Shown: positions 25,607 through 33,910, numbered from the stretch's first letter. The stretch is 52,091 nt of DNA from an uncultured Prevotellaceae bacterium (GCA_900322135.1 ONYP01000005.1:1-52091); one strand, 5' to 3'. Numbers and translations are program-made. The notes: generated from the sequence alone by a model not told the origin.

Positions 25607-25645
25607 TGAACAATACTAAACCCACGTTTAATATGTTTCAAACTT

Positions 25646-26323
25646 ATGAATAATATTGCATATGTCGCTTACCTACGTGTATCGACCCAACGACAAGGAG
25701 CTTCGGGGCTGGGATTACAAGCACAGCAAGACATCATCAGAAATTATCTCAAAGGCGAGGTTCCAATAGCTGAATTTGTGGAAGTTGAGAGCGGACGAAA
25801 AACACAGCGTCCCAAGCTACACGAGGCATTGGAGCTCTGCAAGAAGGAGAAGGCCACACTGATCGTCGCCAAGATGGATCGACTCTCAAGAAATGTGACC
25901 TTTACGAGCCAGCTTTTGGATGCAGGCATAGAAATCATATTCTGTGACTTCCCAAGAGCAAACAGATTGGTACTAACGATTATCGCAGCCATCAGTGAAT
26001 ATGAGGCTGGATTGATTCGTCAGCGTACCAAAGCCGCCCTACAGGTCAAGAAGGAGCAGGGACATAAACTCGGCAAACCTGAGAACCTGACGGGCAACAT
26101 GGAGAAAGCTATCTCAAACAGCAGGCAGGCGAACCAGGAGAAGGCAGCCAACAACGCTAACAACAAACGCGCCGTGGCCATGCTGAAGATCCTAGTGCGA
26201 GACAGCAACAACCTGAGTGAGATGGCTAGAATATTAAACAACGAGGGTTTCACGACCAGCAGAGGAGGCAAGTTCACCGCCAAGCAGGTCTCGATCCTCA
26301 TTAACCGTTATCAATTAAAATGA
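25646..26323 (+). CDS. Serine recombinase (resolvase/invertase family)
   Basis: 225 residues. The N-terminal catalytic domain has YLRVSTQRQGASGLGLQAQ with the nucleophile Ser13, VEVESGRKTQRPKL, VAKMDRLSRN and the AAISEYEAGLIRQRTKAAL helix E region. The C-terminal DNA-binding part (about 180-225) has an HTH (LSEMARILNNEGFTTSRGGKFTAKQVSILI). It is of small resolvase size, not a large serine integrase. In a replicating element it could resolve multimers or invert a segment. The next gene overlaps its stop (ATGA). Confidence 0.93.
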   Translation: MNNIAYVAYLRVSTQRQGASGLGLQAQQDIIRNYLKGEVPIAEFVEVESGRKTQRPKLHEALELCKKEKATLIVAKMDRLSRNVTFTSQLLDAGIEIIFCDFPRANRLVLTIIAAISEYEAGLIRQRTKAALQVKKEQGHKLGKPENLTGNMEKAISNSRQANQEKAANNANNKRAVAMLKILVRDSNNLSEMARILNNEGFTTSRGGKFTAKQVSILINRYQLK

Positions 26324-26541
26324 TTAAGACTATCAAAGAATTACTGATTGAGTGGTGGGTCGAGAACACTACTACCCGCATGCCTCTCCCGACTATCTAC
26401 ACTTATGAAGTCAACGTGGATGGCAAGATAATCCACATCGAGAGTATGAGCAGAAGCAGGATGTACGTTCACTACAAGGCGAGAAGGAAATATCCCACCG
26501 CCAAGTACATCCGAGTTATTAACCAAACTAAAACCTATTGA
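26320..26541 (+). CDS. Unknown small protein, 73 aa
   Basis: Not recognised. Coupled to the recombinase by an ATGA overlap. It contains YTYEVNVDGKIIHIESMSRS and a basic RRKYPTAKYIRV end that suggest a small beta-alpha fold. Confidence 0.55.
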   Translation: MIKTIKELLIEWWVENTTTRMPLPTIYTYEVNVDGKIIHIESMSRSRMYVHYKARRKYPTAKYIRVINQTKTY

Positions 26542-26544
26542 GCT

Positions 26545-27123
26545 ATGCCTAACTGGGCTTCTGTAACTTATGAGTGTGTCGGCGATCCCAATCACATCCG
26601 ACAGCTCCACGATGCGCTGAAATATATCGATAAGCGCAAGACATCCATCGTCCCTAACGGATTTGGAAAATGGTGGCTTGGAAATCTCGTGACTAAACTC
26701 GGCGGCAACTGGGAGGACTACCCATGCCGTGGCGACATCACCAGTTATTCACTCGAGAATGAGACCACACTGATGATCTGGCAAAATACCGCCTGGGGAG
26801 AACAGGAAGGCGTGAGAAAAATCATCGAAGAGAAACTGCCCAGCATCAAGGTTTACTTCCAAGAGGAGGAACCGGGGTGCAGCCTATTCGCGACCAACAG
26901 CTTTGAGCACTTCCCCGAACGATACCTGTTGGACAGTTATGATGAACCGCTGTACTTCGAGACCATCAATGAAGCGGCCAAGTGCGTATCGGACATCGTC
27001 GGCCATCCTGTAGAGCAGAGCGTCGAAGCCATAGACCAGGCCCTCGACGACTACCTTGAGGTGCATGAGGACAACGACACTTGGTACAGCTTCCACGAGT
27101 TTATCGAGGACCGAGAAGGCTGA
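26545..27123 (+). CDS. YubB/Api92-like ferredoxin-fold protein, 192 aa
   Basis: The start MPNWASVTYECVGDPNHI, the small-residue pattern that follows, GKWWLGNLVTKLGGNW, and LMIWQNTAWGEQEGVRKI resemble the Api92/YubB ferredoxin-like family (formerly DUF1281) seen on plasmids and phages. Function unknown. It starts three bases after the previous stop and ends the plus-strand run, followed by a strong terminator. Confidence 0.65.
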   Translation: MPNWASVTYECVGDPNHIRQLHDALKYIDKRKTSIVPNGFGKWWLGNLVTKLGGNWEDYPCRGDITSYSLENETTLMIWQNTAWGEQEGVRKIIEEKLPSIKVYFQEEEPGCSLFATNSFEHFPERYLLDSYDEPLYFETINEAAKCVSDIVGHPVEQSVEAIDQALDDYLEVHEDNDTWYSFHEFIEDREG

Positions 27124-27156
27124 TACAACATGAGACTATGTAGAGTGAACATGAGA

Positions 27157-27185
27157 AAAGACGGCAATTTTGCCGTCTTTCTTTT
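27157..27185 (+). terminator. Rho-independent terminator of the plus-strand run
   Basis: An 11-bp perfect stem AAAGACGGCAA / TTGCCGTCTTT with a two-base loop is followed by CTTTTTC. It may also serve the convergent gene on the other side. Confidence 0.88.
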
Positions 27186-27242
27186 TCATTCGTCCTCGCA
27201 CCGCCGAATGACGAATGCGTGTTTTTTCGCGTCAAGGGTGCA

Positions 27243-29684
27243 TTAATTCTGCGAGACGCGCACAGCACGGACGGTAAACCCGAGGTGGCGCATTTGGTCG
27301 TTGCACCCGTAGTCCCAATTGCCCATCTCGAATTGGAGGCCGTAAGCGTTGGGCGGGTAGTAATCGTAGCTCGAGTAGCCGGGGTGGAGCGTGCGCGACC
27401 AATCGTAGCCGTAAGAGCCCGCGCCGACGAGCGACTCGTGCCAGCGGTTGCCGGCAGCGGGCAAGAACATGGCGTTACCGTTCGGGCCGGTGACCAAATG
27501 ACCCTTCACGCCATTGCGCTGAGTCCACTGCCAAGTGCAAGAATTAACCAGCTCCAGAATCTGCCCCTTCGACGGCATGCGGCCACCGGGATAATGGGCG
27601 CACGCCGCGTCGTCAGACGGATCCAACTCCGTCTTGTTATCCACAAAGCCTTTGTAACCATACAAACTATTGGTGCAGTACTTGGTATATCCACTATAAT
27701 CATCGTCGCTCCGGTACCACTTGTAGGTGTTGTTGTCATAGTAATCCTTGGGATCGGTCTCGCCCCAGGCGAAGTAGTCGCCGTAGTCCTCTGGACTACT
27801 GGCTCCCACGTTGCGCGTCGCCCAGATCGTGCCACTGGGCAGGCCCAGGTCAACCCAGTCACCCTCCTCGTCCTCCTTCTCAATCTTGAAATTCTCTCCC
27901 TTCCTGAAAATGTGGGTACCGAAGATGGTCACATAGGGACATACGCGGTAGGTCTTGTCCTTCTCAAGTGCATAGGAACTGATGTAGGTCTCAATGTACT
28001 GAGTCTGGTTGGTAGCTGAGAAGCCATCGTCGTAGTAGGGCTTCTCGCTGACATAAGTCCAATTTTCGCGGCTCTCGTCTGCTAGACCGTAGGCGAAGCC
28101 GTAGTCCTGTTCGGGCAGCAATTGGTAGAATGGCTTGGTCAAGTCCATCGAGAAGCGCACCTGCTTGGTATCATTGGGCATCGGGCTGTCGGGTGACACT
28201 TGGAAGTTGGTAATGCTGGGGGTAATACCGCAAAAGTCATAGAGTTTTGTCTCCAACAGTGTGATATTCTGTTTCCACTTGAGATTCTTCTTGCCTAACT
28301 TGAACTTGGCTTCCAAGCCGATGTCCACACCTGCCGAGAAGGTCACCTGGTCGTCGTAGTCCAGCTCGATGTCCTTCTTGAGAGTGAACGCAAAGTTGCC
28401 CTCGGCTTTGACCCACGGACAGATGGGCACGCCCACGTTGAAGATGTCGTTAGCTCCGTATAGGCTCACGTCAAGCGTGGGGTGCAGTGTGGCGGTAACG
28501 GCACCGTTGATACCCACCTTTGGAGCGAAAGTCTCGCTCAAGCGGTCGTTCAGATGACCGTCGCCCAGGGCACCGCAAGAGAAGCTGGTGGTGAAATTGT
28601 GGTTCTTGCCCGTGATGGGGTCGGGCGTGGGCGTGTAGATATAGCTGAAGCCACCCTCGGCCTGGGCTGCCACAAAACGGCTCTTGAGATACACCTCGCC
28701 GCTGAGGTCAGCTGTCAGGAACACGTCGATGCGCGGCGTGAACACGATGGGTATGTAGCCAGCCATTACCACGACGGGCTTGAGATTGACGGTGAACAGC
28801 TTGATGCCGTCATCGCCCAGCAGGGGCACCGACCCCTCGGCCGAAATCTTGCCCAGAATGTCGGCACTGATGTCGGCATTTCCTTTCAGGCCGATGCGCT
28901 GAACTTTCTTGTTGCGAGAGTTGTATATGAAATTCATATCAATCGAGGGATTGATATAGGCAATGAAACTCACAGGGTAAGTTTTGTCCTGATCGCCATC
29001 GAGGACAGCCGCTTCATCGGCTGCCGACACGTTGCTGATGATTTTTATGCCGCTACTGCCGATTTTCACGCCCAGACGGAGGCTGGTGGAGAAACCAACG
29101 CGTTCGGGAGCCTGGCCTGGGACCTGAATGGTGACGTACTGGCCCTGCTCCTGCATGGGGACGGGCAGGTCGTAGTCGCCGTCGGGAATCACCTCCTCGA
29201 GTGAGGCGTTGGTGGTGGTCATCACGCACTGGCCGCCGGAAGTCTGTACCGACTCGACGCGGCGCAGGAAGCCCACCGGGGCAGTGTCGGTGATGCCGCT
29301 AACAATGATTTCGCCAATTTTGGGTTCGGCACCCGGATCACAGGTGACGGTGACCGAGCCATCAGTGACAGTGATGACGCGCCCCTCGGTGGGGCCATCG
29401 TCGCCATAGACATGCACAACGGCGGGAGCCTCAGCCCCGCCCAGGATGATGTCGATGATGACGTTGATGTCGGCGATGTTGATTTCGCCGTCACCGTTCA
29501 CATCGGCAGCAGCGGTGAAGCCGTTGCCGTCAAGGATGAGGTCAATCACGACGTTGATGTCAGCGATGTTGACCTCAAGATCGCCATTCACATCGCCATA
29601 GAGCCTCTGCTGCGCATAGGCTGTGGCGGGTAGCATCAGTGCTCCTAACAGCAGAATGAGGGATTGTAGGACTTTCTTCATCAT
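27243..29684 (-). CDS. Secreted protein with N-terminal dockerin and C-terminal FISUMP-like domain
   Basis: 813 residues. Signal peptide (1-24, ending AYAQ), then directly a two-repeat dockerin (about 27-85; GDVNGDLEVNIADINVVID and a second calcium loop DVNGDGEINIADINV). A long central beta-rich region follows, and a C-terminal domain (about 610-813) opens with WVDLGLPSGTIWATRNVG and contains GGRMPSKGQILEL and the FTVRAVR end, the Fibrobacter succinogenes paralog (FISUMP) type. Likely surface or extracellular, possibly binding a cohesin. It lies inside the mobile element as non-replication cargo. The dockerin at the N-terminus is unusual. Confidence 0.85.
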   Translation of the reverse strand: MMKKVLQSLILLLGALMLPATAYAQQRLYGDVNGDLEVNIADINVVIDLILDGNGFTAAADVNGDGEINIADINVIIDIILGGAEAPAVVHVYGDDGPTEGRVITVTDGSVTVTCDPGAEPKIGEIIVSGITDTAPVGFLRRVESVQTSGGQCVMTTTNASLEEVIPDGDYDLPVPMQEQGQYVTIQVPGQAPERVGFSTSLRLGVKIGSSGIKIISNVSAADEAAVLDGDQDKTYPVSFIAYINPSIDMNFIYNSRNKKVQRIGLKGNADISADILGKISAEGSVPLLGDDGIKLFTVNLKPVVVMAGYIPIVFTPRIDVFLTADLSGEVYLKSRFVAAQAEGGFSYIYTPTPDPITGKNHNFTTSFSCGALGDGHLNDRLSETFAPKVGINGAVTATLHPTLDVSLYGANDIFNVGVPICPWVKAEGNFAFTLKKDIELDYDDQVTFSAGVDIGLEAKFKLGKKNLKWKQNITLLETKLYDFCGITPSITNFQVSPDSPMPNDTKQVRFSMDLTKPFYQLLPEQDYGFAYGLADESRENWTYVSEKPYYDDGFSATNQTQYIETYISSYALEKDKTYRVCPYVTIFGTHIFRKGENFKIEKEDEEGDWVDLGLPSGTIWATRNVGASSPEDYGDYFAWGETDPKDYYDNNTYKWYRSDDDYSGYTKYCTNSLYGYKGFVDNKTELDPSDDAACAHYPGGRMPSKGQILELVNSCTWQWTQRNGVKGHLVTGPNGNAMFLPAAGNRWHESLVGAGSYGYDWSRTLHPGYSSYDYYPPNAYGLQFEMGNWDYGCNDQMRHLGFTVRAVRVSQN

Positions 29685-30028
29685 ATTATCGATTTAGTTG
29701 GATCATCAAGTATTCCACCCGCAAAGTTAGTGATTTATTGCTATCTACAAAATATTACGATGTGATAAGCCCCAAAATGTCGTGCTGTGCATCACCTGTC
29801 GCTGACAATATGTCGCGCTACTATGTGAAAATAGCGCCTTGGTTGTCAGCTATAAGCAAAAATGGCAGACTGGTTTTCTCTGGCACAGTAATTGACGGCT
29901 GATTAAACGAATTCGCTTTTTGACATGATGTTTGAATGTGTTAATTAACTTTTTTGTATAATTAATTTTTGTTTTTTATATGATTACAAACAACATTTTT
30001 TTTAATCATTTTTTTAAAAACAAACATT
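29685..30028. other. Gene-free AT-rich gap
   Basis: About 340 bp between the divergent dockerin-protein gene and the small plus-strand gene. AT-rich, especially 29930-30028. No ORF, repeat or hairpin that I would defend. Confidence 0.5.
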
Positions 30029-30406
30029 ATGACAAAATTTAGTGAATTTTTAGCTGCCAACACCGGCAGCGCAGGCAATGGTGAGGTAGAATTCTACACT
30101 GAGAATCAGGTACTACGAGCCTACGACTGGGACGAGGACAGAATCCGTGCGATTAGGTGGCATTTTGATAACCTAAGACGATGGAAGGATGATGTCGACA
30201 TCGAATCTGAAAGTAATGAGGACCTCTTGGAGCAGGTGGAGGAAATGTACATCAGGTATCTGGTCGAGACTAGATTAATTGATGAAATGGTCCGCGTTAA
30301 CAAAGCAACAAGAGTTGATCCGGAGATTCTAGTCAATGGACTCATTGCGGAAGTAGGTGCATGCGAGCGTTTCATTGCCGAAAACGGCATCGATGCTTTG
30401 GGCTAA
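30029..30406 (+). CDS. Unknown acidic protein, 125 aa
   Basis: Not recognised. Acidic and helical (DWDEDRIRAIRWHFDNLRRWKDDVD, then SNEDLLEQVEEMYIRYLVET). Stand-alone gene with a good terminator downstream and an AT-rich upstream region, so it has its own transcription unit. Acidic single-gene units in such elements are sometimes DNA mimics or anti-restriction proteins, but nothing here proves that. Confidence 0.65.
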   Translation: MTKFSEFLAANTGSAGNGEVEFYTENQVLRAYDWDEDRIRAIRWHFDNLRRWKDDVDIESESNEDLLEQVEEMYIRYLVETRLIDEMVRVNKATRVDPEILVNGLIAEVGACERFIAENGIDALG

Positions 30407-30425
30407 ATACCTCATCTAACAATTA

Positions 30426-30464
30426 GAGCGAGATCGGAATTATCCGGCCTCGTTCTTTTTTTTT
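30426..30464 (+). terminator. Terminator after the 125-aa gene
   Basis: Imperfect stem GAGCGAGATCGGA / TCCGGCCTCGTTC followed by nine T (30456-30464). Confidence 0.85.
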
Positions 30465-30828
30465 GATTAGCTATACTGCACAATCCAATGACGAAGAAAA
30501 AAAGAAGTCGAGACCTGCACCTCTTCGGTGTTAGCCTCGTTAGCTTCTTCTCCAGACTCGCTGTCGGTTTGATTATGCCGTCTTGAGGGCACGGTCTCCC
30601 CGACAGGTGATAACGCCTGGTGATGGCGGTGCTGGACGACTCTTCGCCGCCCAGTCCATACCATCGGGTTATATGTTGTCTTTGCCCCTCATGCCGCCAG
30701 CGTGCTCATTGTTAAGCCAGCGGTCCTCTTGGGGGCATGTGTTTCTCTTACATATAAGGGTTCTTCCGGCCCAAAATTACCAGGTATCCACGCACGATGA
30801 TGGCATGCTCATGGGTAGGGTGGGGCGT
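30465..30828. other. GC-rich gene-free gap before GTTCA array C
   Basis: About 360 bp, richer in G+C than other gaps here. Short ORFs exist on both strands, but none has coding character or neighbour spacing. It could hold an origin or transfer site or a non-coding RNA; no motif is decisive. Confidence 0.4.
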
Positions 30829-30862
30829 GTTCACGGTGTTCAAATGTTCAAGTTGTTCACGT
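30829..30862 (+). repeat. GTTCA array C: four iteron-like units
   Basis: Same 34-bp pattern as array B (one internal difference, C to T at the 25th base, within the 34 bp), starting GTTCACGGTGTTCAAATG. It ends 16 bp before the stop codon of the convergent integrase gene. Confidence 0.88.
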
Positions 30863-30878
30863 GCGGAATGACTGAACG

Positions 30879-32297
30879 CTAATTGATCAGGTCAACCGCC
30901 TTCTTCTTCGCCTCACGTTCAATTTTGCGGTATCTGGCGAACTCCCTGCTGCCTTCGACATGGCCTGACATCGAACTGATCAGGTTGGGGTCCTGAATCT
31001 GATTGTATAACAGACCGACGAACGTACGGCGCGCAAGGTGGCTGCTGGCAATCTCGTAGAAAGGCTTTTGGGTTTGCTCACCGGATACGGGGTCAAGGAT
31101 CGTGACCATACGATCTATACCACATATCTTGAACACCTCCTTGATGGCTTCATTGTATTTCTGCGAGCTGATGAACGGCAGTAAAGGGTTGCTGTTGACT
31201 TTACTCTTGTATGACGATAGATCAACGTTACAGTACTTCTTGAGGATAGCGGTGGCTCGGTCATTCAAGGGAACCTCTGCCGTTACCGGCTTGTTATCTT
31301 TGGTCTTTCTTGGGATATACTCGATCTGACCGTTCACAACATTGTCGGGTGTCATCTTCAGCAGGTCTCCTACACGGCAACCTATCAAGCATTGGAATAT
31401 GAACACGTCTCGCTGGCGCTCCAGGTGCGGCTTGCTCGATAAGTCAAAGTCGGCAATCTTGTTGCGCTCCTCTAGAGTGAGGATGATGGGAGTGCCGTAT
31501 TTCTCTGCCTTAATCTCAACGCCGTCGAATGGGCGGTTGGTGCTGTACCCCTCTTTGTTGAGCCACAGGAAAAAGCGCTTCAGCTTCTTCTGCAAGTTTA
31601 CAATATGGTTGTCGCCGCGCTCCGTGATCTTAGGCGACTTGTGTTTTTGTGTGATCTCGGCTGGATAATCCCGCAGCAGCTTCTCAAATAACTTTGGGTT
31701 CTTCTGAGCAAGCTCGTGCTCCCGTCTGAAGTAATCGAAGAAGTCAATGATAGTTTCCTTGGATATGGTGTCGATATCGAGTGTGAAGTCTTTGTTGCGT
31801 TTGCGCTTGTAGCCCTGGTAGCGTCCCAATGCCCGCTCCAGCACCCTGAAAGACTTGGTACTGCCGAGTGGATAGTTTTTGGTCTTGAGGAACAACTCAA
31901 ACCAATCGAAAAACGATTTCTTCTGCTTGGGCTTCGGCTTGGCTGTAGTGGTGACGGCAGGAAAGTTGAAATCATGGATCAGTTTCTTCAACCAATCGTT
32001 AGGCACGTTGCCCTTGTCTATCTCCTGGAAGGATGATTGAACTAAAGACGTGATGGCGGCAAGGCGTTCGCTTTTCTGTTGCAGCTCGTCCTTCAGTTGC
32101 TTGCGTTCCTTGCTAAGCGTGCGCCATTTCGGGATAATAATGCTCTGGGTGGCATCACTCCAATGATCTGGGTGAACAAAGACATTGGTCTTCGTTCGCT
32201 GGTTAACATGCTTACCGTGAAAGAAACGGATCAATACCTCGTGCTGCGAGGTGACTTTATCAGATTTCGTTGATAATGATAGAATAATCGTTGCCAT
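30879..32297 (-). CDS. Tyrosine integrase of the element
   Basis: 472 residues from the ATG at 32297 (MATIILSLSTKSDK); a longer frame to 32324 is less likely. The N-terminal arm-binding domain is of the Bacteroidota type (LIRFFHGKHVNQRTKTNVFV). A SAM-like core-binding domain spans about 120-230. The catalytic domain has GCRVGDLLKM (Arg about 305), SSHLARRTF (His-x-x-Arg about 418) and SGHVEGSREFARYRKI (His/Gly and the nucleophile Tyr about 455). It points inward from the right end, 220 bp from the attR core, with the terminal 30-bp repeat just upstream. Confidence 0.95.
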   Translation of the reverse strand: MATIILSLSTKSDKVTSQHEVLIRFFHGKHVNQRTKTNVFVHPDHWSDATQSIIIPKWRTLSKERKQLKDELQQKSERLAAITSLVQSSFQEIDKGNVPNDWLKKLIHDFNFPAVTTTAKPKPKQKKSFFDWFELFLKTKNYPLGSTKSFRVLERALGRYQGYKRKRNKDFTLDIDTISKETIIDFFDYFRREHELAQKNPKLFEKLLRDYPAEITQKHKSPKITERGDNHIVNLQKKLKRFFLWLNKEGYSTNRPFDGVEIKAEKYGTPIILTLEERNKIADFDLSSKPHLERQRDVFIFQCLIGCRVGDLLKMTPDNVVNGQIEYIPRKTKDNKPVTAEVPLNDRATAILKKYCNVDLSSYKSKVNSNPLLPFISSQKYNEAIKEVFKICGIDRMVTILDPVSGEQTQKPFYEIASSHLARRTFVGLLYNQIQDPNLISSMSGHVEGSREFARYRKIEREAKKKAVDLIN

Positions 32298-32351
32298 ATA
32301 TACTGCTTTCTGTGAGATATGCAAAGGTAGTAATTTTTAGCGATATGACCA

Positions 32352-32381
32352 TAATTTTTGGCGACTTTTTGGCGACTTATT
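32352..32381 (+). repeat. Right terminal 30-bp direct repeat, integrase arm-site candidate
   Basis: Identical to 1133-1162, with two tandem TTTTTGGCGAC units. It lies 54 bp upstream of the integrase start, so it could also serve integrase autoregulation. Confidence 0.8.
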
Positions 32382-32517
32382 ATTAAACAAGTGTAACAAG
32401 GTGAACTCAACTGTAATGTGGCTGTTTATTATAAATGCAATATAATCAGTAAGTTAGAAACGTAAATCGCAGATTGACGGTAAGAATGAGAAAACACGTT
32501 ATTTCGTAGAAGGTAAA

Positions 32518-32531
32518 CCCCACGGGTTCAC
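32518..32531 (+). other. attR core
   Basis: CCCCACGGGTTCAC, identical to the 3' end of the tRNA plus one base. The sequence left of it (GAAGGTAAA) differs from the tRNA, as expected for the element side, and chromosomal sequence follows. The gap 32532-32774 holds no gene. Confidence 0.75.
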
Positions 32532-32774
32532 GGTGTGAAAAGATAATCAATTGGTTTTCAGTTGGTTGTCTTTTTGTTTTATGGGGTGTTGCACGACAAA
32601 TGCATGTCTTCGTCATGATTCTCTATTTTGGGGATGCTGGAATACGGGAATCTCTTGAGGCAAAAGTGGTCTGGTTTAGCGAGATACAGATTGATTTAGA
32701 TGGAATGTGTTTAATTACGCAACGAAATCCAAATCGATAATATGTATAAATGCTGTTATTTAAGGAGAAATACT

Positions 32775-32782
32775 TACTTTTG
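32775..32782 (+). promoter_or_regulatory. Candidate -7 box of the efflux operon
   Basis: TACTTTTG matches TAnnTTTG. Its closeness to ATG 32791 argues for the later in-frame ATG at 32806 as the start of the adaptor gene. Confidence 0.55.
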
Positions 32783-32805
32783 CAACTGAAATGAGAAAGA
32801 TGCTT

Positions 32806-33909
32806 ATGAAAAGATATGTTTTTCTGCTATTAGTTGTGCTGGCTGTAATCAGTTGCACCGAGAGCAAAAAGGTGGAGCAGAAGGCTCCTGTAAGAGTGAA
32901 AACTCTGGTGGTGTCACCTGGCATGACGGACAATGCGCAGACCTATGTAGGCATTGTAGAGGAGCGTGAGGCTACTGCGGTGAGTTTCACCAGCATGGGC
33001 GTGGTGAAGCGTATTCTGGTCAAGGAGGGCCAGATGGTTAGTCGTGGTCAGTTGTTGGCCGAAATTGATCCGACCACTTCGAGCAACACTGTGGAGGTGG
33101 CGCATGCATCGCTCAATCAGGCCAAAGATATGGTGAAGCAGGCTGAAGCCACCTATAACCAGGCCAAGGATGCGTATGACCGCATGAAACTGTTGCATGA
33201 CAACGGCTCGCTGCCAGAGGTGAAATGGATTGAGGCAGAGACGCGTCTCGCCCAAGCTACATCAGCCCTCAATACAGCGCGCTCTGGTGTAGCCTCGGCA
33301 ACCGCTACAGAAAAGATAGCCAGAAAGGGCCTTGCTGACACGCGTCTCTACGCGCCTGTGAGCGGTGTCATCGGCAAGAAGCAACTGGTGGCGGGAGAAA
33401 CAGCATTGCCTTCACAGGCTGTGGTGAACATACTCGACATCTCAACCGTGAAGGTGAAGGTGTCGGTGCCCGAAGCAGAGATTGGCAGCATCAATGCCAA
33501 CACGCCAAGCAGTATCCATGTGGATGCCATCGGGCGCAGTTATCGGGGAGGCAGAATAGAGAAAGGGGTGCAGGCAGATGCCCTCACACACACCTATGAT
33601 ATCAGGATCAATGTAGGGAACAGAGACTTTAAACTCTTGCCGGGCATGGTGGCAAATGTCAGTTTCAATTCAAGCGGAACTCAGGCCATCGGGCGCCAAT
33701 CGGTTCCCGTGACATCGGTGCAGAAGAAATCCGACGGCACACTGTTTGTCTGGACAGTGGACAGTAACAATACCGCCCATCGCACCAAGGTGACGATAGG
33801 TGAAACGCATGGCAACTATGTGACAGTTGTAAATGGGCTGAGCGTCAATCAGCGCATCGTGACTGAGGGATACCAGAAACTGAGTGAAGGAACAAAAGTA
33901 GTGTACTAG
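32806..33909 (+). CDS. RND efflux periplasmic adaptor (membrane fusion lipoprotein)
   Basis: 367 residues from ATG 32806, giving a clean lipoprotein signal MKRYVFLLLVVLAVISC with the lipobox Cys. The biotinyl-lipoyl-like halves are around GVVKRILVKEGQMVSRGQLLAEIDP and ADTRLYAPVSGVIGKKQLVAGET, separated by a helical hairpin (NQAKDMVKQAEATYNQAKDAY). The beta-barrel and membrane-proximal domains follow. It bridges the inner-membrane pump encoded 1 bp downstream and the TolC-like channel. First gene of a three-gene efflux operon. No regulator gene is adjacent; the mobile element ends just upstream and may have separated one. Confidence 0.93.
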   Translation: MKRYVFLLLVVLAVISCTESKKVEQKAPVRVKTLVVSPGMTDNAQTYVGIVEEREATAVSFTSMGVVKRILVKEGQMVSRGQLLAEIDPTTSSNTVEVAHASLNQAKDMVKQAEATYNQAKDAYDRMKLLHDNGSLPEVKWIEAETRLAQATSALNTARSGVASATATEKIARKGLADTRLYAPVSGVIGKKQLVAGETALPSQAVVNILDISTVKVKVSVPEAEIGSINANTPSSIHVDAIGRSYRGGRIEKGVQADALTHTYDIRINVGNRDFKLLPGMVANVSFNSSGTQAIGRQSVPVTSVQKKSDGTLFVWTVDSNNTAHRTKVTIGETHGNYVTVVNGLSVNQRIVTEGYQKLSEGTKVVY

Positions 33910-33910
33910 T

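Larger units (their letters stand above)
989..32531. mobile_element. Integrated element of about 31.5 kb in tRNA-Arg (satellite-like or integrative plasmid-like)
   Basis: The boundaries are inferred from four facts. The 14-bp CCCCACGGGTTCAC at the tRNA 3' end (989-1002, again 1046-1059) recurs at 32518-32531. A 30-bp direct repeat lies just inside both ends. A tyrosine integrase sits against the right end. Gene content between them is accessory, while ung/tRNA and the efflux operon flank it. Inside are replication (RepA-like, Toprim, primase-polymerase-like), recombination (ERF, exonuclease, serine recombinase) and cargo genes (nuclease/helicase/methylase run, secreted dockerin protein). I recognise no capsid, portal, terminase, relaxase, coupling protein or T4SS gene. 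Confidence 0.82.

Noticed and set aside
25646-26323. Serine recombinase as the integrase of the element
   Set aside because: It is of small resolvase size and lies mid-element, whereas the tyrosine integrase sits at the end beside the att core and arm repeats.
27219-28019. 266-codon plus-strand frame
   Set aside because: Antisense to the FISUMP-domain protein; Val/Ala/Arg-rich without any motif.
28482-29204. 240-codon plus-strand frame
   Set aside because: Antisense to the secreted dockerin protein.
30465-30878. Short ORFs on both strands (65 and 99 codons)
   Set aside because: No coding character, no spacing with neighbours, and overlap with the GTTCA array.
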